DNA of 10,715 nt from Christensenella sp. UBA941 (GTDB lineage: Bacteria; Bacillota; Clostridia; Christensenellales; UBA941). The stretch's first letter is position 1; every line of letters starts with the position of its first letter. Both the position numbers and the translations under genes were made by a program. This document shows positions 4,965 to 10,715 of this stretch, in pieces. Where the stretch lies: NCBI GenBank assembly GCA_002293365.1, contig DBDD01000298.1, forward strand, positions 1-10,715, written 5' to 3'. The notes beneath the pieces are model-generated. The model saw only the letters and a list, made by a program, of their open reading frames with translations, had not been told where the DNA came from and made no database searches.

Positions 4965-6599
4965 ATGGCGTATCAGGCTCTCTACAGGCGCTTTCGCCCG
5001 CGCGCTTTCTCCGAAATGGCCGGGCAAGAGCATATAATACCGGTTTTAAAGAATCAAGTGGCTCTAGGGCGTATTTCACACGCATATTTGTTTTGCGGTA
5101 CGCGCGGTACGGGTAAAACAAGCGCGGCCAAGATATTCGCGCGCGCGATAAATTGTCAAGCGCCGATAAACGGCGAGGCCTGTGGGCAATGCGCGGCCTG
5201 CGAATCGGCGGAAGACGACGTCGACGTCGTCGAAATAGACGCGGCCTCCAACAACGGCGTCGACCATATCCGCGACCTGCGCGAAAAGGCGCGATTCACG
5301 CCACTTCACTCAAAATACAAAGTTTATATAATAGACGAAGCGCACATGCTTTCGACCGGCGCTTTTAACGCTCTGTTAAAAACGCTCGAAGAGCCGCCCC
5401 CGCATATTGTATTTATCCTAGCGACGACAGAGCCTCAAAAGATTCCTTTAACTATCCTCTCACGCTGCCAGCGCTTCGATTTCCATCGCATAAGCGAATC
5501 GGATATAGCCGAGAGGCTGCGTTTAGTGCTTGACGAAACCGGCGTCGTTTATGAAAACGAAGCCATATCCGCAATCGCCCGCGCCGCCGACGGCGGCTTG
5601 CGCGATGCGCTTTCAGTCGCGGATCAGTGCTTGAGCTTCCTGAGCGGAGGTATTACGCTCTCCGGCGTTTTAGACATGCTCGGCAGCATGGATCCCGGCT
5701 TTTTATCAGGCGCTGTCGACGCTTTTAGCAACGGCGATGCGGCAAGGCTTTTAGCCGCGCTCGACGATGTTTCAAAGCAAGGCCGCGATTTATTGTTGTT
5801 TATCCGCGATTTTATTATGCGGATGCGCTCGCTTCTTATAATATGCACATGCGGCGATAGCGCCCGCGCTATTCTTGGGGAGCCTGAATCGTTCGCGGAA
5901 CTGGCCGAGAGTGCGAAGCGTTTCTCGCCTGAAAAGCTGTTGCGGAGCATTTCACTGCTCCAGCGCGCAGAAGCCGACGCGAAATGGCTAGCGCCGGGGC
6001 GGCCTGTACTCGAATGCGCGCTCATTAGGCTATGCCGTCCGGAGGATGAAATGAGCCTGCTGGCGCTTGAGGAACGCGTTGCCGCGCTTGAAGCGCAAAG
6101 CAGCAAACCAGTCGTCCCGGCGGACTACAACTCGGACGAGAGGCAGACATCCGGCGCAAACGATTCGCCTCCTTGGGCGACAGAGGCCGTCGCCTCTACG
6201 GCGCTGCCAAGCGCAACAACCCCACTGCCCAAAGCAAAAACGGAGGCAAAAATCGAAACTGCGAAGGCCGCGTCCAACGCAAACGATATCTTCGAAAAAT
6301 TATTGGATTTATTAAAAAAGAATGCGATTAACGTTTTCATGTTCGTACGTAACGCTTCCGGAGCAAGGCTTATCGGCGACACGTTGACGCTGGAATTTCC
6401 CGAACAATTTCATAGCCGCGTCGATTCGCTCAATATTGAAAAAAACCGCGGCGCCGTGCTCACGCAGCTTGCAAAGCTCGATCCGGCGCTGAAAATCGCG
6501 TTTAAAAAGCTTGACGACACATTAGCGCCGCCAGCAGATCTCTTTGCGCAGGCGGTAGAGCTTTTTGGCGCGGATGTCGTTCGAAAAATTGACAGCTAG
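4965..6599 (+). CDS. dnaX: DNA polymerase III subunits gamma and tau
   Basis: A 544-residue clamp-loader ATPase. The start MAYQALYRRFRPRAFSEMAGQEHI is the standard DnaX N-terminus. Walker A is GTRGTGKT (45-52). Cys64, Cys73, Cys76 and Cys79 form the DnaX zinc module. Walker B is IIDEAH (122-127), and the SRC arginine-finger motif is at 166-168. Domains I-III end near residue 370. Residues about 372-440 are a Pro/Ala/Ser/Lys-rich linker, and about 440-544 form the tau C-terminal domain, which in other bacteria contacts DnaB and the polymerase. Codons 451-452 (AAA AAG) form an in-phase A-AAA-AAG heptamer at 6314-6320; a -1 shift there would add Glu-Cys-Asp and stop at 6329-6331, giving a 455-residue gamma-like form. 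The gene ends in two consecutive in-frame TAG codons (6597-6602). ybaB and recR follow in the usual bacterial order. Confidence 0.97.
   Translation: MAYQALYRRFRPRAFSEMAGQEHIIPVLKNQVALGRISHAYLFCGTRGTGKTSAAKIFARAINCQAPINGEACGQCAACESAEDDVDVVEIDAASNNGVDHIRDLREKARFTPLHSKYKVYIIDEAHMLSTGAFNALLKTLEEPPPHIVFILATTEPQKIPLTILSRCQRFDFHRISESDIAERLRLVLDETGVVYENEAISAIARAADGGLRDALSVADQCLSFLSGGITLSGVLDMLGSMDPGFLSGAVDAFSNGDAARLLAALDDVSKQGRDLLLFIRDFIMRMRSLLIICTCGDSARAILGEPESFAELAESAKRFSPEKLLRSISLLQRAEADAKWLAPGRPVLECALIRLCRPEDEMSLLALEERVAALEAQSSKPVVPADYNSDERQTSGANDSPPWATEAVASTALPSATTPLPKAKTEAKIETAKAASNANDIFEKLLDLLKKNAINVFMFVRNASGARLIGDTLTLEFPEQFHSRVDSLNIEKNRGAVLTQLAKLDPALKIAFKKLDDTLAPPADLFAQAVELFGADVVRKIDS
6314..6355 (+). 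promoter_or_regulatory. Candidate programmed -1 frameshift site in dnaX
   Basis: The heptamer A-AAA-AAG (6314-6320) is read TTA-AAA-AAG in the dnaX frame, the same sequence and phase as the E. coli dnaX slip site. The -1 frame then reads GAA TGC GAT TAA. A bulged hairpin can form from 6324 to 6355: GCG/CGC, TT/AA and ACGT/ACGT pairs with two bulged A and a 12-base loop. No strong upstream Shine-Dalgarno stimulator is visible. Confidence 0.5.
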
Positions 6600-6616
6600 T
6601 AGATTTATGCTAAAAT
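6589..6616 (+). promoter_or_regulatory. Strong predicted sigma-A promoter for ybaB-recR
   Basis: A perfect TTGACA at 6589-6594 lies inside the last codons of dnaX. After a 16-base spacer ending in TGC comes TAAAAT (6611-6616), an extended -10. Transcription would begin near 6623, giving ybaB-recR a source of mRNA independent of dnaX, with a leader of about 55 bases. Confidence 0.65.
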
Positions 6617-6677
6617 GATATAGATATACGCATACGATTACGGTCTTATAGGCCAATTATATTTAGTGAGGTAACCT

Positions 6678-7013
6678 ATGGCTAGAGGCGGATTTCCGAA
6701 TATGGGCGGCGCGAATATGAACCAGCTTCTGATGAAAGCCCAGAAGATGCAGCAGGATATGCAAACTCTTCAATCCCAGCTCAACGAACGCGAATTCGAG
6801 GCGTCTTCGGGCGGCGGCGTTGTAACGGTCGTAGCTTATGGCCGCAAGGAGTTAAAATCTATCGTGATCAAGCCCGAAGCCGTCGATCCGGACGATATTG
6901 AAATGCTTGAAGACCTCGTGCTCGCCGCCGCAAACGAAGCGCTGCGCGTAGCGGACGAAACGGTTCAAGCCGAGATGTCGAAGGTTACCGGCGGTATGAA
7001 TCTCGGGTTTTGA
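6678..7013 (+). CDS. ybaB: YbaB/EbfC nucleoid-associated DNA-binding protein
   Basis: A 111-residue member of the YbaB/EbfC family, small dimeric tweezer-shaped DNA-binding proteins associated with the nucleoid. The N-terminal MARGGFPNMGGANMNQLLMKAQKMQ is typical, as are the central FEASSGGGVVTVVAYGRKELKSIVIKPEAVDPDD and the C-terminal VTGGMNLGF. The length is normal. GTGAGGT at 6666-6672 lies five bases before the ATG. It lies between dnaX and recR, the most common context for this family. Its stop TGA overlaps the recR ATG by one base (TGATG at 7011-7015), so recR translation is probably coupled to it. The family's precise role is unsettled; links to recombination and to DnaX/RecR rest largely on gene neighbourhood. 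Confidence 0.95.
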   Translation: MARGGFPNMGGANMNQLLMKAQKMQQDMQTLQSQLNEREFEASSGGGVVTVVAYGRKELKSIVIKPEAVDPDDIEMLEDLVLAAANEALRVADETVQAEMSKVTGGMNLGF

Positions 7014-7612
7014 TGGGGTCGCTTGAACCGGTAGAAAAGCTGGTTCGTGAATTAGCCAGGCTTCCTGGTATTGGAACGAAATCCGCTCAGCGGCTGGCCT
7101 TTCATATGCTCATGCAGGACGGCGGGCTTATGAAAGACCTTGCCGCAGCTTTGCTTAGCGCCAAGGAGCGCGTCAAACGCTGCGCCGTTTGCGGCAATTT
7201 AGCGACGGAGCGGCTTTGCCCCATATGCGCCGATCCAAAACGCTCTTCCGATACGCTTTGCGTCGTACGCGACGCCCGCGATGTGCTTGCGCTCGAAAAG
7301 GCACGCGAATTCCGCGGGAAATATCACGTTCTCGGCGGCGTGCTCTCCCCTGTCGACGGCGTAGGCCCGGAACAGCTCAGCATAGACCCGCTTCTTAAGC
7401 GTATTAAGGAAGAGGGCGTTCAAGAAATTATCGTTGCGACGAATCCCGACGTAGAGGGCGAGGCGACGGCGCTCTATCTCGCCCGCATCATAAAGCCTTC
7501 AGGCGTACGCGTAACGCGTATCGCGCATGGCGTTCCTATTGGCGGTAATCTCGAATATGTCGACGAAATTACGCTCTCCCGTGCGCTCGCGGGGCGTAGG
7601 CTGATGGAATAA
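7013..7612 (+). CDS. recR: Recombination mediator protein RecR
   Basis: A 199-residue RecR, which with RecO (and RecF) loads RecA on gapped, SSB-coated DNA and forms a ring clamp around DNA. Domains in order: helix-hairpin-helix (LARLPGIGTKSAQRLAFHML, about 15-34); C4 zinc finger Cys57, Cys60, Cys69 and Cys72 (CAVCGNLATERLCPIC); Toprim domain (about 80-175, with VVRDARD and TNPDVEGEATALYL); and a C-terminal Walker-B-like VDEITLSRALAGRR. The length is standard. ATG 7013 overlaps the ybaB stop codon and lacks a strong ribosome binding site of its own, so translation probably depends on re-initiation after ybaB. A TTG at 7010 is possible but would overlap the upstream gene further. Confidence 0.97.
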   Translation: MGSLEPVEKLVRELARLPGIGTKSAQRLAFHMLMQDGGLMKDLAAALLSAKERVKRCAVCGNLATERLCPICADPKRSSDTLCVVRDARDVLALEKAREFRGKYHVLGGVLSPVDGVGPEQLSIDPLLKRIKEEGVQEIIVATNPDVEGEATALYLARIIKPSGVRVTRIAHGVPIGGNLEYVDEITLSRALAGRRLME

Positions 7613-7707
7613 TTCAATAACGCGTCCCAATCATTTATTGATGAACTTTCTATGAACAATAAGCCAGGCGGAAACAATTTCTTGATATTAACGTCTAAAC
7701 TATCGTA

Positions 7708-7783
7708 GTAGGGGCGGCCTTTGGCCGTCCGTGATAACCACAACGGTTCGGAAATCACTCGGACGGCCAAAGGCCGCCCCTAC
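7708..7783. repeat. Inverted pair of GTAG-headed REP-like hairpins (REPIN/BIME-like)
   Basis: Two 24-base arms (7708-7731 and 7760-7783) are perfect reverse complements around a 28-base loop. Each arm is itself GTAG plus an 8-bp stem with a 3-base loop: on plus, GGGCGGCC (7712-7719), TTT, GGCCGTCC (7723-7730), with one G-T wobble. GTGAT/ATCAC next to the arms extends the pairing across a bulged T. It occupies the 214-base gap between recR and the lipoprotein gene. There is no T-tract, so it is not a standard terminator, although it may still halt or stabilise transcripts. The rest of the gap (7613-7707) shows nothing recognisable. Confidence 0.85.
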
Positions 7784-7797
7784 AGTAAATTGTAATT

Positions 7798-7822
7798 TAT
7801 AATGGGTTATAATTGGTGGAGG
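7798..7822 (+). promoter_or_regulatory. Possible -10 and RBS of the lipoprotein gene
   Basis: TATAAT occurs at 7798-7803 and again at 7808-7813. The first would give a leader of about 17 bases carrying GGTGGAGG (7815-7822), four bases from ATG 7827; the second would start transcription inside the ribosome binding site. No -35 is recognisable for either, since the position falls in the repeat arm. Confidence 0.35.
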
Positions 7823-7826
7823 CAAT

Positions 7827-8552
7827 ATGAAAATTCGCCTTACAATAATGCTTATCGCGATATTGATAATAATCGCCGCCGTCTGCGGCTCGCTTTCCGC
7901 GTGCGCGTTCCGGCCGGATATGAGCGAATCGTTAGTTTCGCCGGATATTCTGCCCGCTACGGGGCATATGTTGCTTCAGCCGAGCAGCGTGGACGCGATT
8001 CCCGCGCCCGACATCTACTGGATGTACGGCGATAATTTCAGCCAACTTATCATGGATTCTCATCTAATAGTCGTAGGCCGCGTAAAATCATCGCGCGAAG
8101 AGGCCGCGTTTCTTTCCATAGATAGCGAAGCAGCCCACGAAGTTGTCCGCGAAACGGTTACTTTTTTCGATGTGGAGCCTATTCAAACTATAAAAGGGCT
8201 TGAAGCGGATCAAACGCAGACTATTCGAGTGGCCAGCTATGTCGATATCGCTCATAGCACGCTCGATTTGAATACATTGCAACAAGTGGAAACATCGGGT
8301 CCTCTTGCGAAACCTAAAGACGCCGCCATTTTTTTCTTGAAACAAGTCGGTAGCGGCGTCTATTTCCCCGTGAATATGATCCAGGGCGTTATTGAGCTTT
8401 CTGGTACGCAGCTTATGCCGCAAGCCGGTAACGAAGTAATTAGCGCCGGATCCGAGCTCGCGGACTTTATCGATTCGGCAGAAGCCGTTATGAACTTCAA
8501 GGACGAGCCTACAAATTCGAGTAACCGCCGATTCAGCGTCGAAGATGAATAG
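7827..8552 (+). CDS. Putative lipoprotein of unknown function
   Basis: A 241-residue protein beginning with a lipoprotein signal: MKIR, hydrophobic LTIMLIAILIIIAAVCG, and lipobox LSAC with Cys26 as the lipidated residue, so it should be anchored on the outer face of the membrane. I recognise no named family. The pattern SHLIVVGRVKSS (about 78-89), TVTFFDVEPIQTIKG (about 110-125), QTIRVASY (about 131-138), DAAIFFLKQVGSGVYFPVN (about 166-184) and GVIELSG looks like a small beta-rich domain in many secreted proteins of Bacillota; no catalytic motif is visible. GGTGGAGG just before ATG 7827 supports this start. It ends two bases before the stop of the convergent L,D-transpeptidase, another surface lipoprotein, which is suggestive but not proof of a shared wall role. 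Confidence 0.75.
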   Translation: MKIRLTIMLIAILIIIAAVCGSLSACAFRPDMSESLVSPDILPATGHMLLQPSSVDAIPAPDIYWMYGDNFSQLIMDSHLIVVGRVKSSREEAAFLSIDSEAAHEVVRETVTFFDVEPIQTIKGLEADQTQTIRVASYVDIAHSTLDLNTLQQVETSGPLAKPKDAAIFFLKQVGSGVYFPVNMIQGVIELSGTQLMPQAGNEVISAGSELADFIDSAEAVMNFKDEPTNSSNRRFSVEDE

Positions 8553-8554
8553 GC

Positions 8555-9253
8555 TTACGGTAGAATTTCGACAGTAGTACCCGTTTGGGCATATTCCCAA
8601 AGAATTCGAACGTTATCGTCCGAGATGGCGATACAGCCTTGCGTAAACTCGCGGTCGTCATATTTTCCGTGGATGCCGATCGCTCCGCCCAAAGGCGTAT
8701 CCCAAGGCGGGCGCTTGCAGTCGTCTATCGCCTCAATGATCGCGTTGCGAGTACTTCTATCTATTAGCTCGTCTTCATACCCGGACTTTGCGTCCTCGGC
8801 GTTTGGATAGCTAATACCCATAAAAAGCGTATTCTCCGTTTCATCTTTGCGGGAACAGATATAATAATTGCCCTCGGGAGTGCGTTTATCGCCTTCTTTT
8901 TCTTTTTGGCCTTCGGCTTCGCCGATACGAATCGGGAATTTGCCGATCAAAACATCGTCGCCGTAGAGTTCGAGCGTAAGATCGGCTTTTTTTACGATGA
9001 TATGAATATTTTCCGGTTCGGTTTCAGGCTCGGAAAAGAATTCTTCGGCGGGAGCGGACTCCGGCTCGGATGTTTGCTCCGGCGTATCGGCTTGAGCGTC
9101 CCCTTGTCCTAAAGAGCTTATATTGACAATAGGCCTTGGCTCCGGCTCCGGTAAAACGATTGGCGGCAGCGCCGCCTTGACCGGTACAGCTTCATTGCAA
9201 CCGGACAAAACGCAAAACGCCGAGATCATCAACAGCGAACATAGACGCTTCAT
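8555..9253 (-). CDS. L,D-transpeptidase (YkuD domain) lipoprotein
   Basis: A 232-residue surface lipoprotein. The signal is MKRLCSLLMISAFCVLSGC, with lipobox LSGC and Cys19 lipidated. Residues about 25-85 are a low-complexity Pro/Glu-rich spacer. Residues about 83-232 are the YkuD catalytic domain: IHIIVKKADLTLELYGDD, a KRTPEGNYYI strand, and the active-site block IGIHGKYDDREFTQGCIAIS, with His195 and catalytic Cys207. Family role: forms 3-3 peptidoglycan crosslinks or attaches molecules to the wall using tetrapeptide donors, a beta-lactam-tolerant route (carbapenems excepted). The domain is complete with no missing key residue. The frame can start at GTG 9262; ATG 9253 is preferred because the signal peptide begins there with AAAGG about ten bases upstream. 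A TATAAT -10 (plus 9289-9294) lies in the AT-rich upstream gap. Confidence 0.92.
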   Translation of the reverse strand: MKRLCSLLMISAFCVLSGCNEAVPVKAALPPIVLPEPEPRPIVNISSLGQGDAQADTPEQTSEPESAPAEEFFSEPETEPENIHIIVKKADLTLELYGDDVLIGKFPIRIGEAEGQKEKEGDKRTPEGNYYICSRKDETENTLFMGISYPNAEDAKSGYEDELIDRSTRNAIIEAIDDCKRPPWDTPLGGAIGIHGKYDDREFTQGCIAISDDNVRILWEYAQTGTTVEILP

Positions 9254-9288
9254 CTGCCCCACACCTTTTGATATATTTATATAGTGTA

Positions 9289-9294
9289 ATTATA
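9289..9294 (-). promoter_or_regulatory. Predicted -10 of the L,D-transpeptidase gene
   Basis: On the minus strand this reads TATAAT, about 36 bases before the ATG at 9253, in a very AT-rich stretch (9271-9312) with several overlapping TATA-like strings. No clear -35 is seen, so the exact start is uncertain. Confidence 0.4.
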
Positions 9295-9366
9295 ACATCG
9301 ATATATAAATAAATAACGTGCAATCTTTGGATGAAATGTAAACACTTCGACTAGTTTTGCTGAATC

Positions 9367-9396
9367 GTAGAGGCGGAGTTCTAACCCCGCCTCTAC
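9367..9396. repeat. GTAG-headed palindrome downstream of tryptophanase
   Basis: GTAGAGGCGG (9367-9376) and CCGCCTCTAC (9387-9396) are perfect inverted copies; the interior adds GTT/AAC pairing after an A/C mismatch, leaving a 2-base loop. It begins 12 bases past the tryptophanase stop on the minus strand. No T-run follows on either strand, so it is not a classic intrinsic terminator. It shares the GTAG/CTAC ends and GGCG core with the repeats at 1911 and 7708. The remainder of the gap 9254-9407 holds only the AT-rich promoter region. Confidence 0.7.
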
Positions 9397-9407
9397 AGAT
9401 GGTCGTT

Positions 9408-10715
9408 TTATCTAATCGGCTCCAAGCTCGCTTGGAAATGTCGAAGCACCGGAGGTTCCCACGTAATGCGATAGCCTCTAAGCGTATTTGCGCGCTTTTT
9501 TATTTCGATTAGCGCGTCGGCGATGACGTCCAGATGCGCCTGCGTATATACCCGGCGAGGAATCGCCAGCCGCGTAAACTCGAATTCCGAGCGCAATTGC
9601 TTGCGCGTATCCGGGTCGTTTCCCAGCATATACGAGCCGATATCGCAGCTGCGTATTCCGGCCTCCAAATATAGCTCCAGCGCCAAGGTTTGCCCCGGAT
9701 ATTCATAATACGGAATATGAGGCAATAATGCCGCCGCGTCCACGAAAACGCCGTGCCCGCCTACCGGCGCCTGATAGGCGATACCAGCGTCGTCCAAAAG
9801 CGAGGCGAGGTATTCCATCTGACCGATGCGGTATTTCAAATAATCGTCCTCTATCGCCTCGTAAAGGCCGATAGCCAGAGCTTCCATGTCGCGTCCCGCC
9901 AAACCTCCATATGTGTAAAAACCCTCGTAGGATATGCAGTTTGCTTTGATGCCTGTTACCAGCGGGGAATTGGCGTCCTTTGTGCCAAGAATGCCGCCGA
10001 TATTGACGATGCCATCCTTTTTCGCGGACATGCTGAACATGTCGGAATAGGAGAACATCTCTCCAACGATCTCTTTAATGCTCTTATTTGTGTACCCCGC
10101 CTCGTCGCGTTTAATGAAATACGCGTTTTCCGCGAAGCGCGCGCCGTCTATATCCAGCGGTACGTTGTATTTTTGGCATATTGCGTAGGTTTCCCGAAGA
10201 TTTTGCATCGAAACGGGCTGACCGCCGGCCGAATTGTTTGTAATAGTCATGACCACCAGCCCCACCTTTTCAGGGCCGTATTCAACAATTAGCTGTTCCA
10301 GCTTTGCTACGTCCATGTTGCCCTTAAACGGCGCGCGAATCGACGGCGACTTTGCCGCATCCACAACGCAATCGATCGCCCGCGCGCCTGCTAGCTCAAC
10401 ATGCGCGCGAGTGGTATCGAAGAACATGTTGGATATGGCGACCATGCCTTTCTGCAAAAGCAGCGGGAAGAGCACCTTTTCTGCCGCGCGGCCTTGATGT
10501 ACCGGCTGTATATAGCCGTAGCCAAAGATATCGCGGCAAGTATCCTGAAGCCGATAGTAGCTGCGCGCGCCCGCGTAGGCCTCGTCGCCGGATAGAATCC
10601 CGCCCCACTGCTCCGAACTCATCGCGTTTGTGCCCGAATCTGTCAAAAGGTCGATGTACACGTCGTCGCTTTTTAATCCAAACAGATTGTATTTCGCGGC
10701 CGCTATTCTCTTCTC
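9408..10715 (-). CDS. tnaA: Tryptophanase (tryptophan indole-lyase), 5' end beyond window
   Basis: A PLP-dependent beta-eliminating lyase converting L-tryptophan to indole, pyruvate and ammonia. 435 residues are visible, and the frame is open through the right edge; about 20-35 N-terminal residues are missing, judged by a family length near 460-470. An internal GTG at 10661 is not the start, because upstream codons (KYNLFGLKSDDVYIDLLTDSGTNAM) match the family. Landmarks: VHQGRAAEKVLF, TITNNSAGGQPVS, DGARFAENAYFIK, the PLP-lysine block MFSMSAKKDG, YGGLAGRDMEA, and the C-terminal EPPVLRHFQASLE. Tryptophanase rather than tyrosine phenol-lyase is indicated by Asp in FFDTT and His in LRHF (E. coli TnaA Asp137 and His463; the lyase has Thr and Phe), and by DIGSYMLGNDP where tyrosine phenol-lyase has MERG. 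Any TnaC-type leader would lie outside the window. Confidence 0.88.
   Translation of the reverse strand, partial: EKRIAAAKYNLFGLKSDDVYIDLLTDSGTNAMSSEQWGGILSGDEAYAGARSYYRLQDTCRDIFGYGYIQPVHQGRAAEKVLFPLLLQKGMVAISNMFFDTTRAHVELAGARAIDCVVDAAKSPSIRAPFKGNMDVAKLEQLIVEYGPEKVGLVVMTITNNSAGGQPVSMQNLRETYAICQKYNVPLDIDGARFAENAYFIKRDEAGYTNKSIKEIVGEMFSYSDMFSMSAKKDGIVNIGGILGTKDANSPLVTGIKANCISYEGFYTYGGLAGRDMEALAIGLYEAIEDDYLKYRIGQMEYLASLLDDAGIAYQAPVGGHGVFVDAAALLPHIPYYEYPGQTLALELYLEAGIRSCDIGSYMLGNDPDTRKQLRSEFEFTRLAIPRRVYTQAHLDVIADALIEIKKRANTLRGYRITWEPPVLRHFQASLEPIR

Noticed and set aside
7708..7783. Intrinsic (Rho-independent) terminator for recR
   Set aside because: The stem is far longer than usual, has a 28-base loop and sub-hairpins, and is followed by AGTAAATTG rather than a T-run; the GTAG ends fit a REP-type repeat better.
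9753..10292. 179-codon open frame on the plus strand within tryptophanase
   Set aside because: The minus frame is a complete, conserved tryptophanase core; the plus frame has no start signal or recognisable protein features.
10609..10661. Tryptophanase start at GTG 10661
   Set aside because: The frame stays open to the window edge and the upstream codons match the conserved family N-terminal region, so the true start is outside.
1..10715. CRISPR arrays, tRNA genes, prophage or transposase genes
   Set aside because: No regularly spaced direct repeats, no cloverleaf candidates and no coding sequence of those types were seen; the repeats present are palindromes.

Overview
The window looks like chromosome of an anaerobic, Gram-positive-type bacterium, most likely an uncultured member of the Clostridia (Bacillota). 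Grounds: GGAGG-type ribosome binding sites on several genes, a dnaX-ybaB-recR block with a B. subtilis-like PriA N-terminus, Cys-lipobox lipoproteins, an L,D-transpeptidase, and a corrinoid methyltransferase module controlled by a PocR/AraC regulator. The assignment is by inference; there is no rRNA or other phylogenetic marker. There are no tRNA or rRNA genes, transposase genes or CRISPR arrays. No gap between genes exceeds about 215 bases.

Layout. 1-764 (-): N-terminal 254 residues of the primosomal helicase PriA, running off the left edge. 851-2616 (-): a two-gene operon, a corrinoid (B12-binding) protein followed by a URO-D/MtaA-like zinc methyltransferase. 2766-4010 (+): a divergent PocR-AraC regulator. 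4011-4766 (-): an exported peptidoglycan-binding-domain protein, tail to tail with the regulator at zero spacing. 4965-7612 (+): dnaX, ybaB/ebfC and recR, with a strong internal promoter before ybaB. 7827-8549 (+): a lipoprotein of unknown function. 8555-9253 (-): a YkuD L,D-transpeptidase lipoprotein. 9408-10715 (-): tryptophanase, lacking only its first few dozen residues, which lie beyond the right edge.

How the genes relate. The corrinoid protein and URO-D methyltransferase would form a methyl-transfer pair. The divergent regulator has a small-molecule sensor domain, so the three genes look like a self-contained inducible methyl-group utilisation unit; the substrate cannot be read from sequence. 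dnaX-ybaB-recR and priA are replication and repair housekeeping genes. Two exported proteins (the peptidoglycan-binding protein and the L,D-transpeptidase) point to the cell wall. Tryptophanase indicates amino-acid fermentation with indole release.

Most notable signals: (i) an in-phase A-AAA-AAG slippery heptamer in dnaX with a -1 frame stop four codons later, placed at the linker/tau-domain border, as in the E. coli tau/gamma switch; (ii) GTAG-headed palindromes of the REP type in three intergenic spots, one being an inverted pair (REPIN/BIME-like) with 24-base perfect arms; (iii) promoters for priA and the peptidoglycan-binding protein placed so close to the start codon that their mRNAs would be leaderless; (iv) a seven-unit pentanucleotide repeat between divergent promoters.
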